DNA of 64,000 bases, from positions 16,626,868 to 16,690,867 of the forward strand of contig JANAVB010003400.1 in NCBI GenBank assembly GCA_029216955.1, read 5' to 3'. The position numbers and the translations under genes are program-made. Positions 49,646 through 62,700 of the stretch are shown here, in pieces (position 1 is the first letter of the stretch; every line of letters begins with the position of its first letter). Under the pieces are notes generated by a model. It ran no database searches and was not told where the DNA came from. It saw only the letters and a list, made by a program, of their open reading frames with translations. Source of the DNA: Iris pallida. Lineage: Eukaryota; Streptophyta; Magnoliopsida; Asparagales; Iridaceae.

Positions 49646-52600
49646 TGTCAGATCCCTATTTTGGAAATAGGTATATGACTGTATTTCGACTGTATTTCAT
49701 ATTTTGGAGGATTTTAATTTTTGGGGTATTCTTGAAATTTTTATTATTTTCTTGGAGGTAATTTTATCCTCATTATTATTATTATTATTATTAATTTCCT
49801 TGATCCCTATATTTACCCTCCCAAAAGGAAACCCAAACCCGAACCTAACTCTCTTACTCCACACTATCAGCCGTCCCCCCCAATTCTCTCTCTTCACTCT
49901 CTCTCTCCCGAATCCTCTTTCTCCCCCCACTGGACCAGAGCTCCCCCGCTCTCCCGCTCAGCTCCCTCTTTCCCTTACTGCGACCGGCCTCCTCCACCGC
50001 GACCACCCTCACCACTGGCATCGCCGCCGCCTCCTTCGATGGCTGCCATCCTCGCTACCACTTCCAGCGCCGCCACAACCATCATCATCGTCGTCTCCCT
50101 CATCACCACCGCCTCCGTGGCCGCGACAGCCATCACCACCACTTCCATCCGCCACCACCCTCCAGCGCGGCCCCCTCCTCTGCGACCACCGCACCACCAG
50201 CTCCTCCCCTCTTCTTCTCCGGCAGCTCGCGCCGCCCCGACTTGGCTGTTCTGTCGCTGCTGCCGTTCGCCCCCTCCGCCAGGGCTCGACCGACGCCGGT
50301 GAGCCTCTCCTCCGGCCTCCCATCTCTCTCTCTGTCTCCTCCTCCGCCCGGAGCCGCCGCGACCTGGCCGAGCCCCGAGCTCCTCCGCCTTCCCCCCTTT
50401 TTCCTTTTCTGGCGACCATCGTCGCCGTCGAGCCACGCTGGCCGCGCTAGCCTCGAGTGGCGGGTCGCCCTTGGGCCCCGTGCTGCTCGAGCAGTGTGCA
50501 GCCTTAGGTGTCGTGCTCTCCTCGGGCCGCGTGTACCCTTGACTTATACGTTCCCCCGTTCTCCGTGCTTCTCGGGACGTGCACCTTGATTTGTGTGCTA
50601 TCTCGGTTCCTGTGCCACCCCGATCTATATGCTGCCTTAGGCAGCGGGACACCTCGAGCCTCGCGCTGCCTTGGGCACCGTGACATCTCGATTTGTGTGC
50701 CGCCTCGATTTTTGTGCCTCGGCCTTTGTGCCTTCCTCATGACCCGTGTCGCCTCTATTTATGTACACATACCGATTTACGTACCGTATTGATTTGCGTG
50801 CCCCTTGGACTCCGTATCGCCTCGATTTGCGTGCATATGTTGACTTGCGTGCTCCATCGATTTGCGTACCGCATCGGTCCTTGAGCCGTCTCGATTCGCG
50901 TACACATCTCGATTTGCGTGTCGCGTGATTCGTACGCTATCTTGATATTCATGATTTCCTCGATCTACGTGTGCATCTTGATTTACGTACACGTTGTCTC
51001 TTGTTCATCTTGATCCTCGAGTCATCTCGATTCTCGTGCACGTCTCGATATACGTGTACATCTCGATTTACATGCCCGTATCGGTCAGCGTGCCTCGGTT
51101 TTCATGCCTGATCCCTGCACTGCTTGCGGGACCCACACGGTATAGCCTTCTACCATCTCTTGTGATTGTTCTATTATTTTATTATTTGGTGCTGATGATT
51201 ATTTATTGTGTGTTCTGAGGATCTCGATTGGCGGGCTATCTTGGATCGCGACTGCCGAAGACTTGCTTACCTAGCCGAGCCCTCTAGGCAAGTATCCCTT
51301 GCTCATCGGCGGCTCTTTTCATCTCTCCTGGATTTTATTGTATTTAATTTATTATAAATTGTATAACCATGAGTAGTGTAGCTTAGCAGTAGAACTGCCA
51401 TGATAACCAAGACTAGCTAGGTCCGATACTGGGATAGACCGTATCGGACGACTCGGATGGATTATCCACACCTCCGAGGACACGAGCACGACTCACTTGT
51501 ACGGATTGTCCCCATATGCCCCGTGTCCGACTCGCGGTCGGGTAACGGCTTTGGCTAACCTTACATGTGGCGGTGATTGTGCTTGGGTTAGGGATTTATG
51601 GACATGTGTTGTGGTGCACCATATGAGGCGGTTATTCTATTATTATGTATGTTGGCTTGGCGCCCAGTACGCATTGTAGCGATGCTGAAGGCCGGGACTT
51701 AGTGGTCTCGGGTTCGATTGGTTTCCAGTACGCATCGTAGTGCTACTGGAGGCCGAGACTTAGTGTTCTCGGCTATCGATTTGTTCCCAGTACGCATTGT
51801 AGTGCTGCTGGTAGCTGAGACTTAGTGTTCTCAGCCTGCGATTCTGCGACTCTACGGCGGGTTGCGCTGAGTGGTTTTAGCCCCTATTCGTAGGGTGCTC
51901 CCATCAAGATTACAAAGGAGACTCTACCGGATTTTTCCAGAATTCCCGGTTGGGAATTTGGTTCGAAGGATTGGGCAGAACCATTCCTTTGGTTTGTGGG
52001 ACTGAACTCATACATGTTCTTCTTGGTATAGCATCCTTGATCTTATTGCCTGCTAGGTAGACTCCCGACTAGATTAGTCGCCTAGCGTCTTGACCTGTCT
52101 TGTCCGTCGGATTGTGTAAGGAGAGCGGTTCTACTCGGGTGAAGGTCTGCAACCCTGATCCTTGTTTGGTTTAAGGGTTGTGGATCTGATCCAGAGTGGT
52201 TCACGCAATCCTTGCCTTTTCGACGGTATCACCCATTGGACTCTTGACCCGTGACCCTTCTTTTAGATGGTGTTCCAGTTTAGTTTGTTATCCCATTGTC
52301 TGTCCTGTCCGCCGGATTGTGTAAGGAGAGCAGTTCTACTCGGGTGAAGGTCTGCAACCCTGGTCCTTGTTTGGTTTAAGGGTTGTGGATCTGATCCAGA
52401 GTGGTTCACACAATCCTTGCCATCTTCCGACGGCGTTGATTAGTGTTGACCCATGTGTTGGGATTATGATCTTATTCGAGGATTGACTATGAGGAGATAT
52501 GATATTGAGATAGTGATAACGGTAGACTAAGTGGATTCTTAGATAGTGTTGCTAGTTCTTTGGTGATGTTCTAATTTGATCAGATATGTCTTTGAGGACT

Positions 52601-54559
52601 TTTTGATTTTGATATTGGTACGAGTGTCTCGCGGAACAAATAGAATATCGAGGGTATTATTATATAATTTTTACTCGACTTCCCTAACGCCCAAAACTGG
52701 GTACCTTTGTGTATTCCGGTAGTTGGGGAACCTGGTTTGATTGCTATGTCTTGGTAGTTGAGGGGCTTGTTTTCTAGTGGCTTGTGATCATTAACTTGGA
52801 GGATTCTTGTGAGTCAGAGGGCCTAGAATTATTAGGGGGATGAGCTTGGTATTTGGTGGTTGTCTTTATTGACGTGATATTCACTCCATCATGGATGGAA
52901 GACTCTTGTTAGATTGATCTGGTGGATGGACCGACTTGATGATTGGAGCTGTAGGCTCCCATATATGCTTGAGATGTTATTATAGTAGAGGTTCTGGTCT
53001 TGTACTTGACCTGATATCCATGCCGCGATGTGGGCAGATGACTTCTTGTGACTGACAGATTTGTCCTTGTCCCAGACCTGACTACCTGTATCCGTGCTAT
53101 AAGTCCAATTACCCTTTGAGGTACTGGCCCTCACCATGCACTGCGGTGCCCTTTATCTATTGGCACTTTAAGGTGCTACTTCCATGATTATATGGCATTG
53201 CGATGCCATCTTGATATTCTAGCTATATTATATGATTACCTGCACGGGTATCTGGTAGTTGGCCTATAGTATTAGCGTGGTTAGGATTGCTTGCTTGCTT
53301 GTTGCATAACACTAAGGATGGATCACAACTGGGACTATAGGTGCCGAGGTTGATTCTTACTTAGCGTTCTCGTACTGAGGTACAATATCTAGGAGGATGA
53401 TCATGTGACCACGGCATGTGATTCCGGATAAATGTATGATTAATCTAGGCAACTTAAACTGGTAAAAGCATTGGGGGGGAACGGAATCCCGAGATCGTAC
53501 ATTACCAGCCTTATTCCAGACATTAGTCATGACCTGCAGGCTGGCCGCCACGGATATTGTTACCATTCGTACTAGTGGATGGCAATATCCGGCTACTTAT
53601 GTACTATACATTATATACATGGAATGCTCGGCACGATGGCCTTACGAGGGACCATTGGTGGCATGTAGAGCCCGGTGGCCTTACGAGGGATCGGTACTCT
53701 TCTTATATGCTATACTTGGCCTCGCTAGCCCTGCTGGGACGGTACGATCGGAGGATTCCCATACTTTCATTGTTGGGGTAACCCAACCTCCACATAGAAA
53801 GCCGTAGGCATTTTGAGTGGCCGCTTATTCTCCTAAATTGTATAGCTTGTTGCTTGCTAAGCTGGCTGGCACGTAACGCTGTCCCGGTGCGGTAATTCAT
53901 TCTCTTGTTCTTGTTTGATGTAGGGGTAAGTTACTGTTCTGATGACAAACTACGAGCTCCAGTTGGCGATGCAAGCATTAGTGGATGTTAGGATGACTGT
54001 GATGATTGTTGGTTACTTACGTACTAGTAGTTGGATTGCTGCCTTATATTCTGTAATCGTGCGTTGGTACCGCACGATCCCTTACCTTATTTACTGTTTT
54101 TAGATGCTATTTCTGTCACATTTTATCATGCTAGTTTTCTTCGCCCGTCCTTGAGCCTTCCTTTCTGGTACTTGCTGCGGTTGGCCTGACCAACCCTGGA
54201 TTATTCCCAGATTGCCTGAGACCGACCTGTGGATCTTCCAGACTCGACTTAGAGGATGTGCTTCACTTCCCGACCATACTAGGAACTGTGGAAAGGTATA
54301 CTAGTCTACATTATTATTCTGTACTGTGGATTTTTTGATTATCATATGAGTATTCCCTGCTTTCCATATGATTATCTCTCTTGATGTTGTTTCATTGTGA
54401 TTTGCCTGTGGACATGAGATCGGATTTAGGCCGTAGATTGATTATATGCTAGGATACCCAGCAAGACTTGACAGCCGTCATTGCCGTATAGCGTATTCGT
54501 ACATTATACGGTGTAGCTGGCCTACGTCCGCCCCCGTATTTCGGTACTGGGGCGTGACA
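49646..54559 (+). repeat. Element F 3' LTR
   Basis: Aligns along its length with 43477-48305, with scattered substitutions and one insertion of about 70 bases in the minisatellite (about 50625-50695). Its end GTGACA is the canonical form, whereas the 5' copy has GTGCCA. Confidence 0.92.
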
Positions 54560-54564
54560 TTTGG

Positions 54565-55110
54565 CCACGTGTTCTTGGACTCTGTTCAATTTGGGACAGC
54601 CCGACGAGAATTGGAGGACAAAGGAGTAGGCAAACCTCTGATGCAGAGAGGATAGGTCATCATCGGAAAATCGGATCAATGGGGACTGTCCCTCCAGAGG
54701 TGGAGGGTATTCAATATCTGGGAGCGGAACATCCGTGAGGATCGGGCGCTGCTGCCCCGCACGGTCGGGCCTCACCATGTCCGCGAAAGAGACATGGGTA
54801 GCGGTCGCACGAGGATGAGGAGAAGGGGGGCCTGCTGGTGGGGGGGGAGGGCCTGGTAGCAGGGGACAGGGGCGGGGGGGCCACCACCGCCGACTGCCGC
54901 AGCTGAGGGATGTCCAATCAGAGTGAGCTCGCCAACTGAGGAAGGCGGAGCCGAGATGGAGGGACCTATGAGGCTTGGGGCAGGTGGAAATCCGATCGTA
55001 GAGGCTGGGGGACCTGTGGGGGGATCACCCGGGAGGGGCGACCTCCACCTGAGGGCGCAGGGGAGAGGGGCCCACGAACGGGGCGGGAGGAACCCGAGAG
55101 CCAGGCGCAT
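54565..55110 (-). pseudogene. LINE 1 ORF1: Pro-rich N-terminus and first half of DUF4283
   Basis: On the minus strand 54778-54565 reads 'PILTDVPLPDIEYP', 'SPLIRFSDDDLSSL' and 'RFAYSFVLQFSSG', the start of the DUF4283 domain in plant LINE ORF1. Upstream (55110-54780) is a Pro/Ser-rich GC-rich stretch, in another frame, typical of the ORF1 lead. The LINE sequence ends at about 55110, where element C interior begins abruptly. Confidence 0.8.
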
Positions 55111-57741
55111 GAAAGCTATTGATACACAATTGTTTGTCATCTATTCGAAATTAGAGAGCGATCTTCAAAACTTGATTCATATCTACCATATCACATTATC
55201 TATTATGTCGTGTGGTATTCTTTTATAATCAAGAGTCGACGTACAATATCACGACTTTGAAATTCTTTCTAACTTCATTAACCATAGAACCGTATTTTAG
55301 TTTAATTTCGAGAATTTTTTTTCTAAAATGTATAGGTTGCAATCTCCTCTAAATTTTAGGACTTATTAGGAGTACCGATTTATTAGGATAAGTTGGTTTC
55401 CACTAGAGTGATAAATGCGTGTCACATGAACGCCCACTTTCTATTTAGATCATTGGTGTCCCCTACTGTGACATTGATATTCGGAGCGTAATACTAGTTG
55501 GTACCTTCCAACAAATTTCATGTGCAAGAACTAGACGAGTCCACCTTCATTTAGGCATATCTGTCCCACTCAAACACGTTCCCTTGTACTCTATTTTTAT
55601 GATACAACTTTCAGGTCAAAAAGCATAAACTATAACCCTTACCATTGTACCGATATACTTTCCAACTACAATTAGAGACTCAACCTCGACTCAAAACTTT
55701 CGACCCAATATATGGTTGTGATCTACTTGAAGCCCACTACGTACATGCTACTAGTGTGCCACTCAATTGAGTCCTCTTGTGCTACTTAAACACAAAAATC
55801 ACAGAAGGTACATTTTTGGGCTTAAGGAACCTAGTTAACCCATCCGACAAATAAGTACCCCAACCACTTGAGTTTGAACCTACGCTAGGTTACCTTAACC
55901 TAATAGAAAATGTTTAGATTAATTTTATGAGACCTTGTCCAGCCATTATTGATTAAAACACAGGATTCATTCAATCAAAGATTGATGTCCAATTAGGGAA
56001 TTCATTCAATCAAAGATTGATGTCCAATTAGGGAACCCATTAAGACCAGTTAAACCCATCCATGTATATCAGCATATTTGAACTACAAAACCAAACCTTA
56101 TGAAATAGGTCCATACACCTATTGTGTAGTCCCCATCTCTTGGTCCACTAATCGTCCTTCCATAAATCTCTTAACTGTATCCCTTCGTAGCCTATGTTAT
56201 GCAATGAATAGAATCCTAGTGTACCAACTTGTTTTCGGTTGTGGTTGGCCAAGACCTCTTCTATTGTCTTGATGAAACATAGTCGGTATATGGGCAAGGT
56301 TAAATAAGTTATACCTAGGCTTCCTATAAAGTCCATGACTATAATCAGAATATCCTCATATCCTCATAAATCTTCTTGAAATTTGACCTTCTTAGAAGTC
56401 CTATTACTGTGTTGTCCACAATTAACCAAATTCCCTAAGTTGCATAGAACCTTGAACTTAGTGTAATCTATCTTTTAGAATAGGATAAAAAACTTGGATT
56501 CCATTCGTAACCATTCCTCTACCTGTTTGGAAGTTTCATAATGCATTTATATCCATTTTCTCGTGCATTTAGATAACCGTGGTAAGAGATCGTAACCTTG
56601 AATTCTTCAAATCCATTCTATCATAGAATCATGTCTTAGTTTAAGTCGAGAACGAGATTTCCGAGGTGTATAGTTTCCAAGCCTTAGATCCAAGCCTCTC
56701 TAGAACGTAGGGTTCTTGAATTAGCTAATGATTGTGATAGATTGGTTGCAATTGAACTAATAAAACAATGATTCATAACGTCCACTCCTATCCATATCAT
56801 CTGATAACCCCTACCGTGACTTTGATATTTAAGGCACAACACTAGCATTTTCCTTCCAATAAATTTCACACTCATGAACTAGGCCAGTAAAGCTACACAT
56901 ATGACATACATGTCCTACACAAACATACCTTTCTGTACTTTATTTCGACTACACCACATGTATGACATAATTCCCTTAGAATAAACCATAGATGTCTATT
57001 TTTGATCCATTTAATTTTAAACTATGCAGTATCGATCCATTCTCTAAACAAAACAAAATACCCATGATCCAGACAAGACACATCATACCTACAACCGATG
57101 CATTTCACCCAAGAATGCGCATGCCTCCTATACGACATCAAACACCAATCCACACACACTAGTCATTATGACCTAAAGATTTCAACCTTTGCCCCATCAA
57201 AAATCTATAGAAAGGTTCTGCACTATTATAGACTCATATCTCGTAGTTACCCAGGTTAGGTTAAGACTGAAATTTCTTAGAATCGACACATTTAAGTTAC
57301 ATTCGATCAAGAGATGTCTACTATCTTATTAGAGAGCATGGCCCCTATAGGAGCGATGATTAATGGTTATAATTTCCTTATAGAAGTTATTGACCAAGAC
57401 TGCCATAACCATATTTAGGCTTACTTAGAATTCGTGACTGCAGTCAGAAGTGTCTAATATTCTCATGCCTTTCTTTAGAAACTGTCCTACTCAGAAGCGC
57501 TGTAACTTTGATTTTCACAGTTAGCCACTTTCTATAAGTTTGGTAGGGCCTTGAATCAAGAATACCTTATCTTGTAGAATATGACGACAATTTGGATTCC
57601 TGTAATAACCACCTCCTCCCTCATTTTGAAAACTGTGTTATGATGTGATGTATTTACTCTCCTTTCGTATTAATCTCGTTGTCCTTTGAAATTAAGAGTT
57701 ATTTTAATTTCGAGGACAAAATTTTTATAAGTTGGGTAGGA
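55111..57741 (+). mobile_element. Element C2: truncated interior
   Basis: Starts in the middle of the C interior (matches 33742 onward from GAAAGCTATTGATACACAAT) and stays collinear to the polypurine tract TTTCGAGGACAAAATTTT (57708-57741). Differences from C1 include a 35-bp tandem duplication (55965-56034) and about 90 extra bases at 57131-57230. No coding potential. The 5' part and 5' LTR are missing. Confidence 0.85.
55965..56034 (+). repeat. 35-bp tandem duplication in C2
   Basis: The unit ATTCATTCAATCAAAGATTG.. is present twice head to tail (55965-55999 and 56000-56034); C1 has one copy (near 34594). Confidence 0.95.
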
Positions 57742-58146
57742 TGTAAACTTCCAAATTTTCAAAAGATTTATTTTTATTTTAGTATTATTTATATTTGCTT
57801 GAATAAAATGTTTGGAATTATTTTTTTATTTATAAATATAGTCTTAGTCATGCTTAAATTTTGTTATGCATATTGACTAGACAATATGGCACGGCTATTA
57901 CAGTCATATGTCCTGACTAGCCTACTAGCTGTAAACCCCTTGGATTTCTAAATTTTATTTTTTTAATATATTTTTATTATTAGGAAAATATAATTACTTT
58001 CCTTACTTTTAGAATTAGACTTGAAATATTTGAAATTATTTATTTATATAAAGTATATATAGCAAATATGTTCTCCATAACAGGTAAAATGGGTTTCTAC
58101 AAAGGATAATTTTTATTTATTTATTTATTTATTTATCTTGTATGAG

Positions 58147-58211
<65 letters not shown>
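57742..58211 (+). mobile_element. Element C2: start of 3' LTR, interrupted
   Basis: Starts TGTAAACTTCCAAATTTTC, follows the other C LTRs to the TATGAGCTA word and ends in a (TA)n run (58147-58211), where LINE 2 begins. Confidence 0.85.
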
Positions 58212-58212
<1 letters not shown>

Positions 58213-59718
58213 CAGACATTTTTAAAAAAAAATATTTTTAACAGACATTTTGTTGAAAAGGAAAAGAGGGCTCAAAAAGAGCCTTACAGACTGGTACATG
58301 GCCATAAAACAAAAGGGCCCGGTTAATCTAGGCAAAAAATAGTAATGGTGGGGATTCGAAATTTCGAGATTTCGGAGGACCCAAATTTCGAAATGCAACT
58401 AAAACATTTCGAAATTCGGAACCCAAAATTTTGAAATCATTCGAAACCGGAATTGCACTAATTCAAAAATTTAAAAATTCAAAAAGGAGGACCGAGGACA
58501 CGCTGGGTCCTAGGGGGCGTGTGGGTGCACTCCCCGAGATAGGAAACACTGCCCAAGGGGGAGGGGCTCAATGCCCTAGCGGGCGCACGGCACGAGGCGG
58601 CCTTGGGCCCCCCCAACGCTCAGCTCGTAGCCCTTGGAGGGTCGCTCCGGTGAAGGAGGCCGGCGGGGGAGTTGGACGAGCAGGGACCGGTGTTCCGGCG
58701 AGGGGGGAGGCCGAGAGGGTGGACCGCCGGGGGGGGAGGGGTCCACGAGGGCGGATAGGTACAGAAAGGGGCTCCGGAAAGATCCAGCGGAGGCCGGAGG
58801 GGGCTGGGCTGGAGGGGGAGCCGCTGACTAGAAGAGAGGGGATGACGACTCCGGGAGGGGTGGAGGAGACCGCATCCGGGGAAGGGGGTGGGGGGTCGAC
58901 TTCGGGGGGAGGAGGGGAATCTCAGCGGGGGCCGGCTGAGGGGATGGGGGGAGGGGAGGAGGAGAGGATGGAGCTGGGGGGGTGCAGTCACGCCCGAAGG
59001 GTGGGTTCTCGGCCGGCGAGAGGAGGAGGCCGGCCGACGCAGATAAGGGCCTGTCATCGGCGAGGGAGAGGGGCCTCCAGCGTGCGCCAGAGGGAGCACA
59101 GGAGGCCGTAGGAAGGCGGTGGAGCGTCGCGTGCTGGGGACGACGGGGACGGCGTTACCCGTAGCGTGGCTACGAAAGCCCACAAAGGAGGCTCGGTGCT
59201 CACGGGAGGAGGGAGAGGGCCGACGACGGGAGGGAGGGGGGCACGGCCACGAAATCCCACGAAGGGGGCTCGGAGCTCGCGGGAGGGAGAGGGCCGGCGA
59301 CGGGGGGGACACCAGGGCACGCCGGATGAGGGGACCGTTGCTGGAGGAGGGAGAGGAGCCCCCGGCGGTCCCGAGGCGAAGGCTGGAGGGGAAGGAGGGT
59401 CACTCCAGAGCTGCCGGGAGCCGAGGGGCCCGGGGAGGACGCGGTCGAGGATGCGGGCCACTGTAAAGAGAAGAATGCGGCCGTCCCGGGGTCTGGGCGG
59501 CGCGAGGCGAGTCCTGCCGAGGGAGCAGGTGGCCACTGCAAGGGGGCAGCCAGGGGTGCCGAGGGTGGCACTGGGAGAGGGGCGGTGGGAGGAGTGGGCG
59601 CCATGGCGGGGGGGGGGGGGGGCCAGGCGGAACAAACTCCTGCGATAGAGGGTCGGACCTGGCCCGGATGCGCTAATGTCTCCGGGGAGGGTGCCACCGC
59701 CGAGGGGGGTGGGGTGGG
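58212..59718 (-). mobile_element. LINE 2: 3' end joined to a GC-rich 5' region (internally deleted), probable
   Basis: On the minus strand the right-hand part (59718-58490) is very GC-rich, with Pro/Arg/Ser-rich open frames on both strands, similar in composition to the lead of LINE 1 ORF1 but not clearly the same sequence. The left part ends GGCTCTTTTTGAGCCCTC, then TTTCCTTTTCAAC and two AACAGACATTTTT words with an A run, like 3' tails of plant L1-type LINEs. No endonuclease or RT is present between them. The frames at 58431-59111 (plus) and 58620-59697 (minus) have no family match and should not be taken as genes. Confidence 0.5.
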
Positions 59719-62700
59719 TGTAAAGCCCCTAAATTTCTACTATATTTTTAGTACTAATTTTGTTTTGTATTTATACGTCACATAGTCGTATTGTACGTCT
59801 CGCGAAAATTTGCGTTTTTCGTATTTAATCGTCGAGTGCGAATATGTGCGAGGTACATATTTTTAGAAAAATAATTTTTCTTTTTATTATCGGTGATGAT
59901 TTTAAATAATTATTTTTATTAAAGTTGTAAAAAATATCTATCGAGGTTGCCAAAACTTATTATTTTAGTTATTTATAAAAGGCTATCTTATTTTAATAGA
60001 GGTAATTTAGAAAACTAGATTATGTGAATATTCTACGTGTAAAACGCATGAAAATTATTTCATGTATATTTTCAAAATTTATTATTTATAATAATTTATT
60101 TAGCAAAAAGGTATTTTAAATATATAAATATATAAATATTTATGTTTATTTTTGAAATTATTTTTACCTAAATTATTTAAAGGATATTTTGAAGATATTT
60201 CCTACTAATATTTAAAATATATATTGGAAAATTTGAAATTAATTATTATATAAATTCTATAAAAAGATATTTTGGATATATTTCTGATAAATTAAATTCT
60301 GATTAGATTTATTGATTTAAATTAAATAGTTTAATTTAAATATGAATTATCTATATTTAAATTGGATTTGGATTTAGATATGAATGTATTAATTTAAATT
60401 AAATAAGTAAATTATCTAATTGGGTTTAAAAAAATCTCAATCCTTATCTACCAAGGATTCCCTCAACCCAATATATATAGGGGAGTTTCCCATTGAATTC
60501 TCCACAATCATCTCCAAATATTTCTTTACAAAGTGTTGTCCATCGTGTCTGTGTCCATCCGTTCTTATTCCATTATTTATACATATACATTGTGCCTCCT
60601 CCGTACCGACAAGCCCGACACGATACACCAAATTCCTAATCCTAAACCTATCCTAGCTAATTCCAGCCAACCACCTCGTCGGGGCTATCCCGACCAACCT
60701 GTCTCTTCTACTACAGACTACACATACCATAGGCGCCATCCAACACAAGGTCAGCCTCGACGCATCCTCCACCATCGAACCCCCAACCCCCGACCGCAGC
60801 TACACGTACGGCCTTCACCGTTGTCACCACCGTCACCATCACAACCCGATCAAACCGACCACCGTCGCGGCAATCCCCCGGCCAACAACCGTCCGGCCAC
60901 CACCATCCGCCACCTTCTCCATTGACCCGCCCCTGGGGATCACCACCGCCACCATCGACAAACTTCAAAACAACCAAACACCACCACCATCACCCCCATT
61001 ATCGGCTCCCAAGGCCGGCGACCCCCAAAACCCACGAGAGAACCAAGAGTGAGAGGGAAAGAGGGCTCACCGTCAGCCGGATCTGGAGCGCCGTCGCGCG
61101 TGCGCCACTTTTCCTGCCAGCACTCGGGCAGCCGCGCCTCCCCAGTGAGCCGTCGCTGCCTAGTCCCTCCGTCGTGCCAGCCATGGCCGGGACGTGCACG
61201 CGCAGCTCCCGCCGACAACCCCGTTCGTCCATTCCAGTGCCCTAGCCGTCGAATCCACCCCCGGGATGCGCTCCGCCCGCACATGCACGAGCCTCCGTCG
61301 ACTTAGGTTCAGCGCCGCCTCCGGCTCACCGCTGCTGTCCAGCGCTCTTCTTCGCCTCTTCCTTCTGCCTTCGTTCACCGAACTCTGGCCTCCTGCGCCG
61401 CCGCTCCCCTCACCTAGTCCACGCCCAGCCCTTTTTCGACCTCCCAGACCCACCGCCTCCTCCTCTTAGCCGGCAACTCTACCTCGATCATCTCCTCCGC
61501 CTGCTCCCTCTCTCCCCTTTCCCTTTCCTTCACTCTCTCGAGAGAGGAAATTTTGGTAACTTCTCATTCTCCTTCTCTCTCCCTTTCTTATTTACTGTGT
61601 CCTTAGCTTTTGTGGCTGGTGTCTTTATTTTGGTTTTACTTTGGTTTCATTATTATTATTATACTGTTAATGCTGCCCTTCTCTCGGGAAATGAGAAGAA
61701 GAAGGTCAGCTTGGCTAATTGTTTTCTGGGTTAAAAAAAATAACAAAGCGGATAAATATATTATTATTACTATTATTATTATTAGGGTTGCTGTTGTTGT
61801 GTTATTATTTTAGGTGTTATTTTTATGAGTTTAAATATTATTAATATTCTTGTTATATAGTAGGTAATAGCAATTTGATAAATATTTTAAACATTATTTT
61901 CTTTATTATTGTTGTACTAGTACTACCAGTTATTTATTCTAATTATTTTTTACTAGAATAGATAATCTCTTAAAAAACGAGAAAAAAAATTCGTAATCGA
62001 ATATTATGAGCTATGATGTACGGTAAAATTTCTATCTGTTTAAAACTTATTTGACAAAATTATAGTTTTACAAATATGGATTTTAGCATTAAGTAATTTT
62101 CTATAATTATTTTGTTTCTCTTAAAATATTTTTGGAAAATATAGCTTTCTACCAAAATTGTATTTCTACAAACTTAAGAGTTTTCTGTGAACACAGTTTC
62201 TTTATATTTTAGTATTTATCTAAACACGATTTTAACTTGCAAAATTATAAGTTCTCATTTATTATAGTTTTCTAAATTTTGTATGTATATTGTTTAACTA
62301 ATTTCTGTTGATTATTCTTTTGTCCATGACCAAAGCCCATTTATCCTATTTATTCGTCAATTATGTCCTCCTCATATCATCCCTAGCTAATTCGACTATC
62401 CCGGACCCGATGGAACAGTCCATGCCATCATTCGAGGCCGTTATGCATAGTTGTAACATCGCAGTCATACTCTATGTCACATGATCATAGCACCATACCA
62501 GGCGGCCTACCATGCAAGTTTATCTTGCTAATTTACTGTCATATTATTTATTTTCTGTATTATTTACTTTCTTTCATATTGTTAGTTTCCTTTGTTATAA
62601 ATTGCGCGTCCAAGCCACACTTAGATGCAAGCGACTCTATTAGTCGTTTTACTTTACTATATGCATGTTAACTTAGTGTTAGCGGACTACCTTCTTGTTG

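Larger units (their letters stand above)
43477..54559 (+). mobile_element. Element F: LTR retrotransposon with 4.8-4.9 kb LTRs and a 1.34 kb interior
   Basis: The LTRs start TGTCAGATCCCTATTTTGG (43477 and 49646) and end GTGCCA (48305) and GTGACA (54559). Flanks are TTTGG at 43472-43476 and 54560-54564, a perfect 5-bp duplication in LINE 1 ORF1. The interior begins with the shared leader block and ends with TTTCAAGGACAAAATTTT and AAGGTGGGTAGGA (49612-49645). The LTRs make up nearly 88% of the element and no gag or pol is present. This is an extreme non-coding layout, in which the genes must come from another element. Confidence 0.92.

Noticed and set aside
58431..59697. Frames of 160-230 codons on both strands
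   Set aside because: Same GC effect with overlapping frames in all directions and no recognisable motif. At most a LINE ORF1 lead on the minus strand.
60533..61469. Pro/His/Ser-rich frames in LTR E
   Set aside because: Inside an LTR leader-like block, low complexity, overlapping on both strands.
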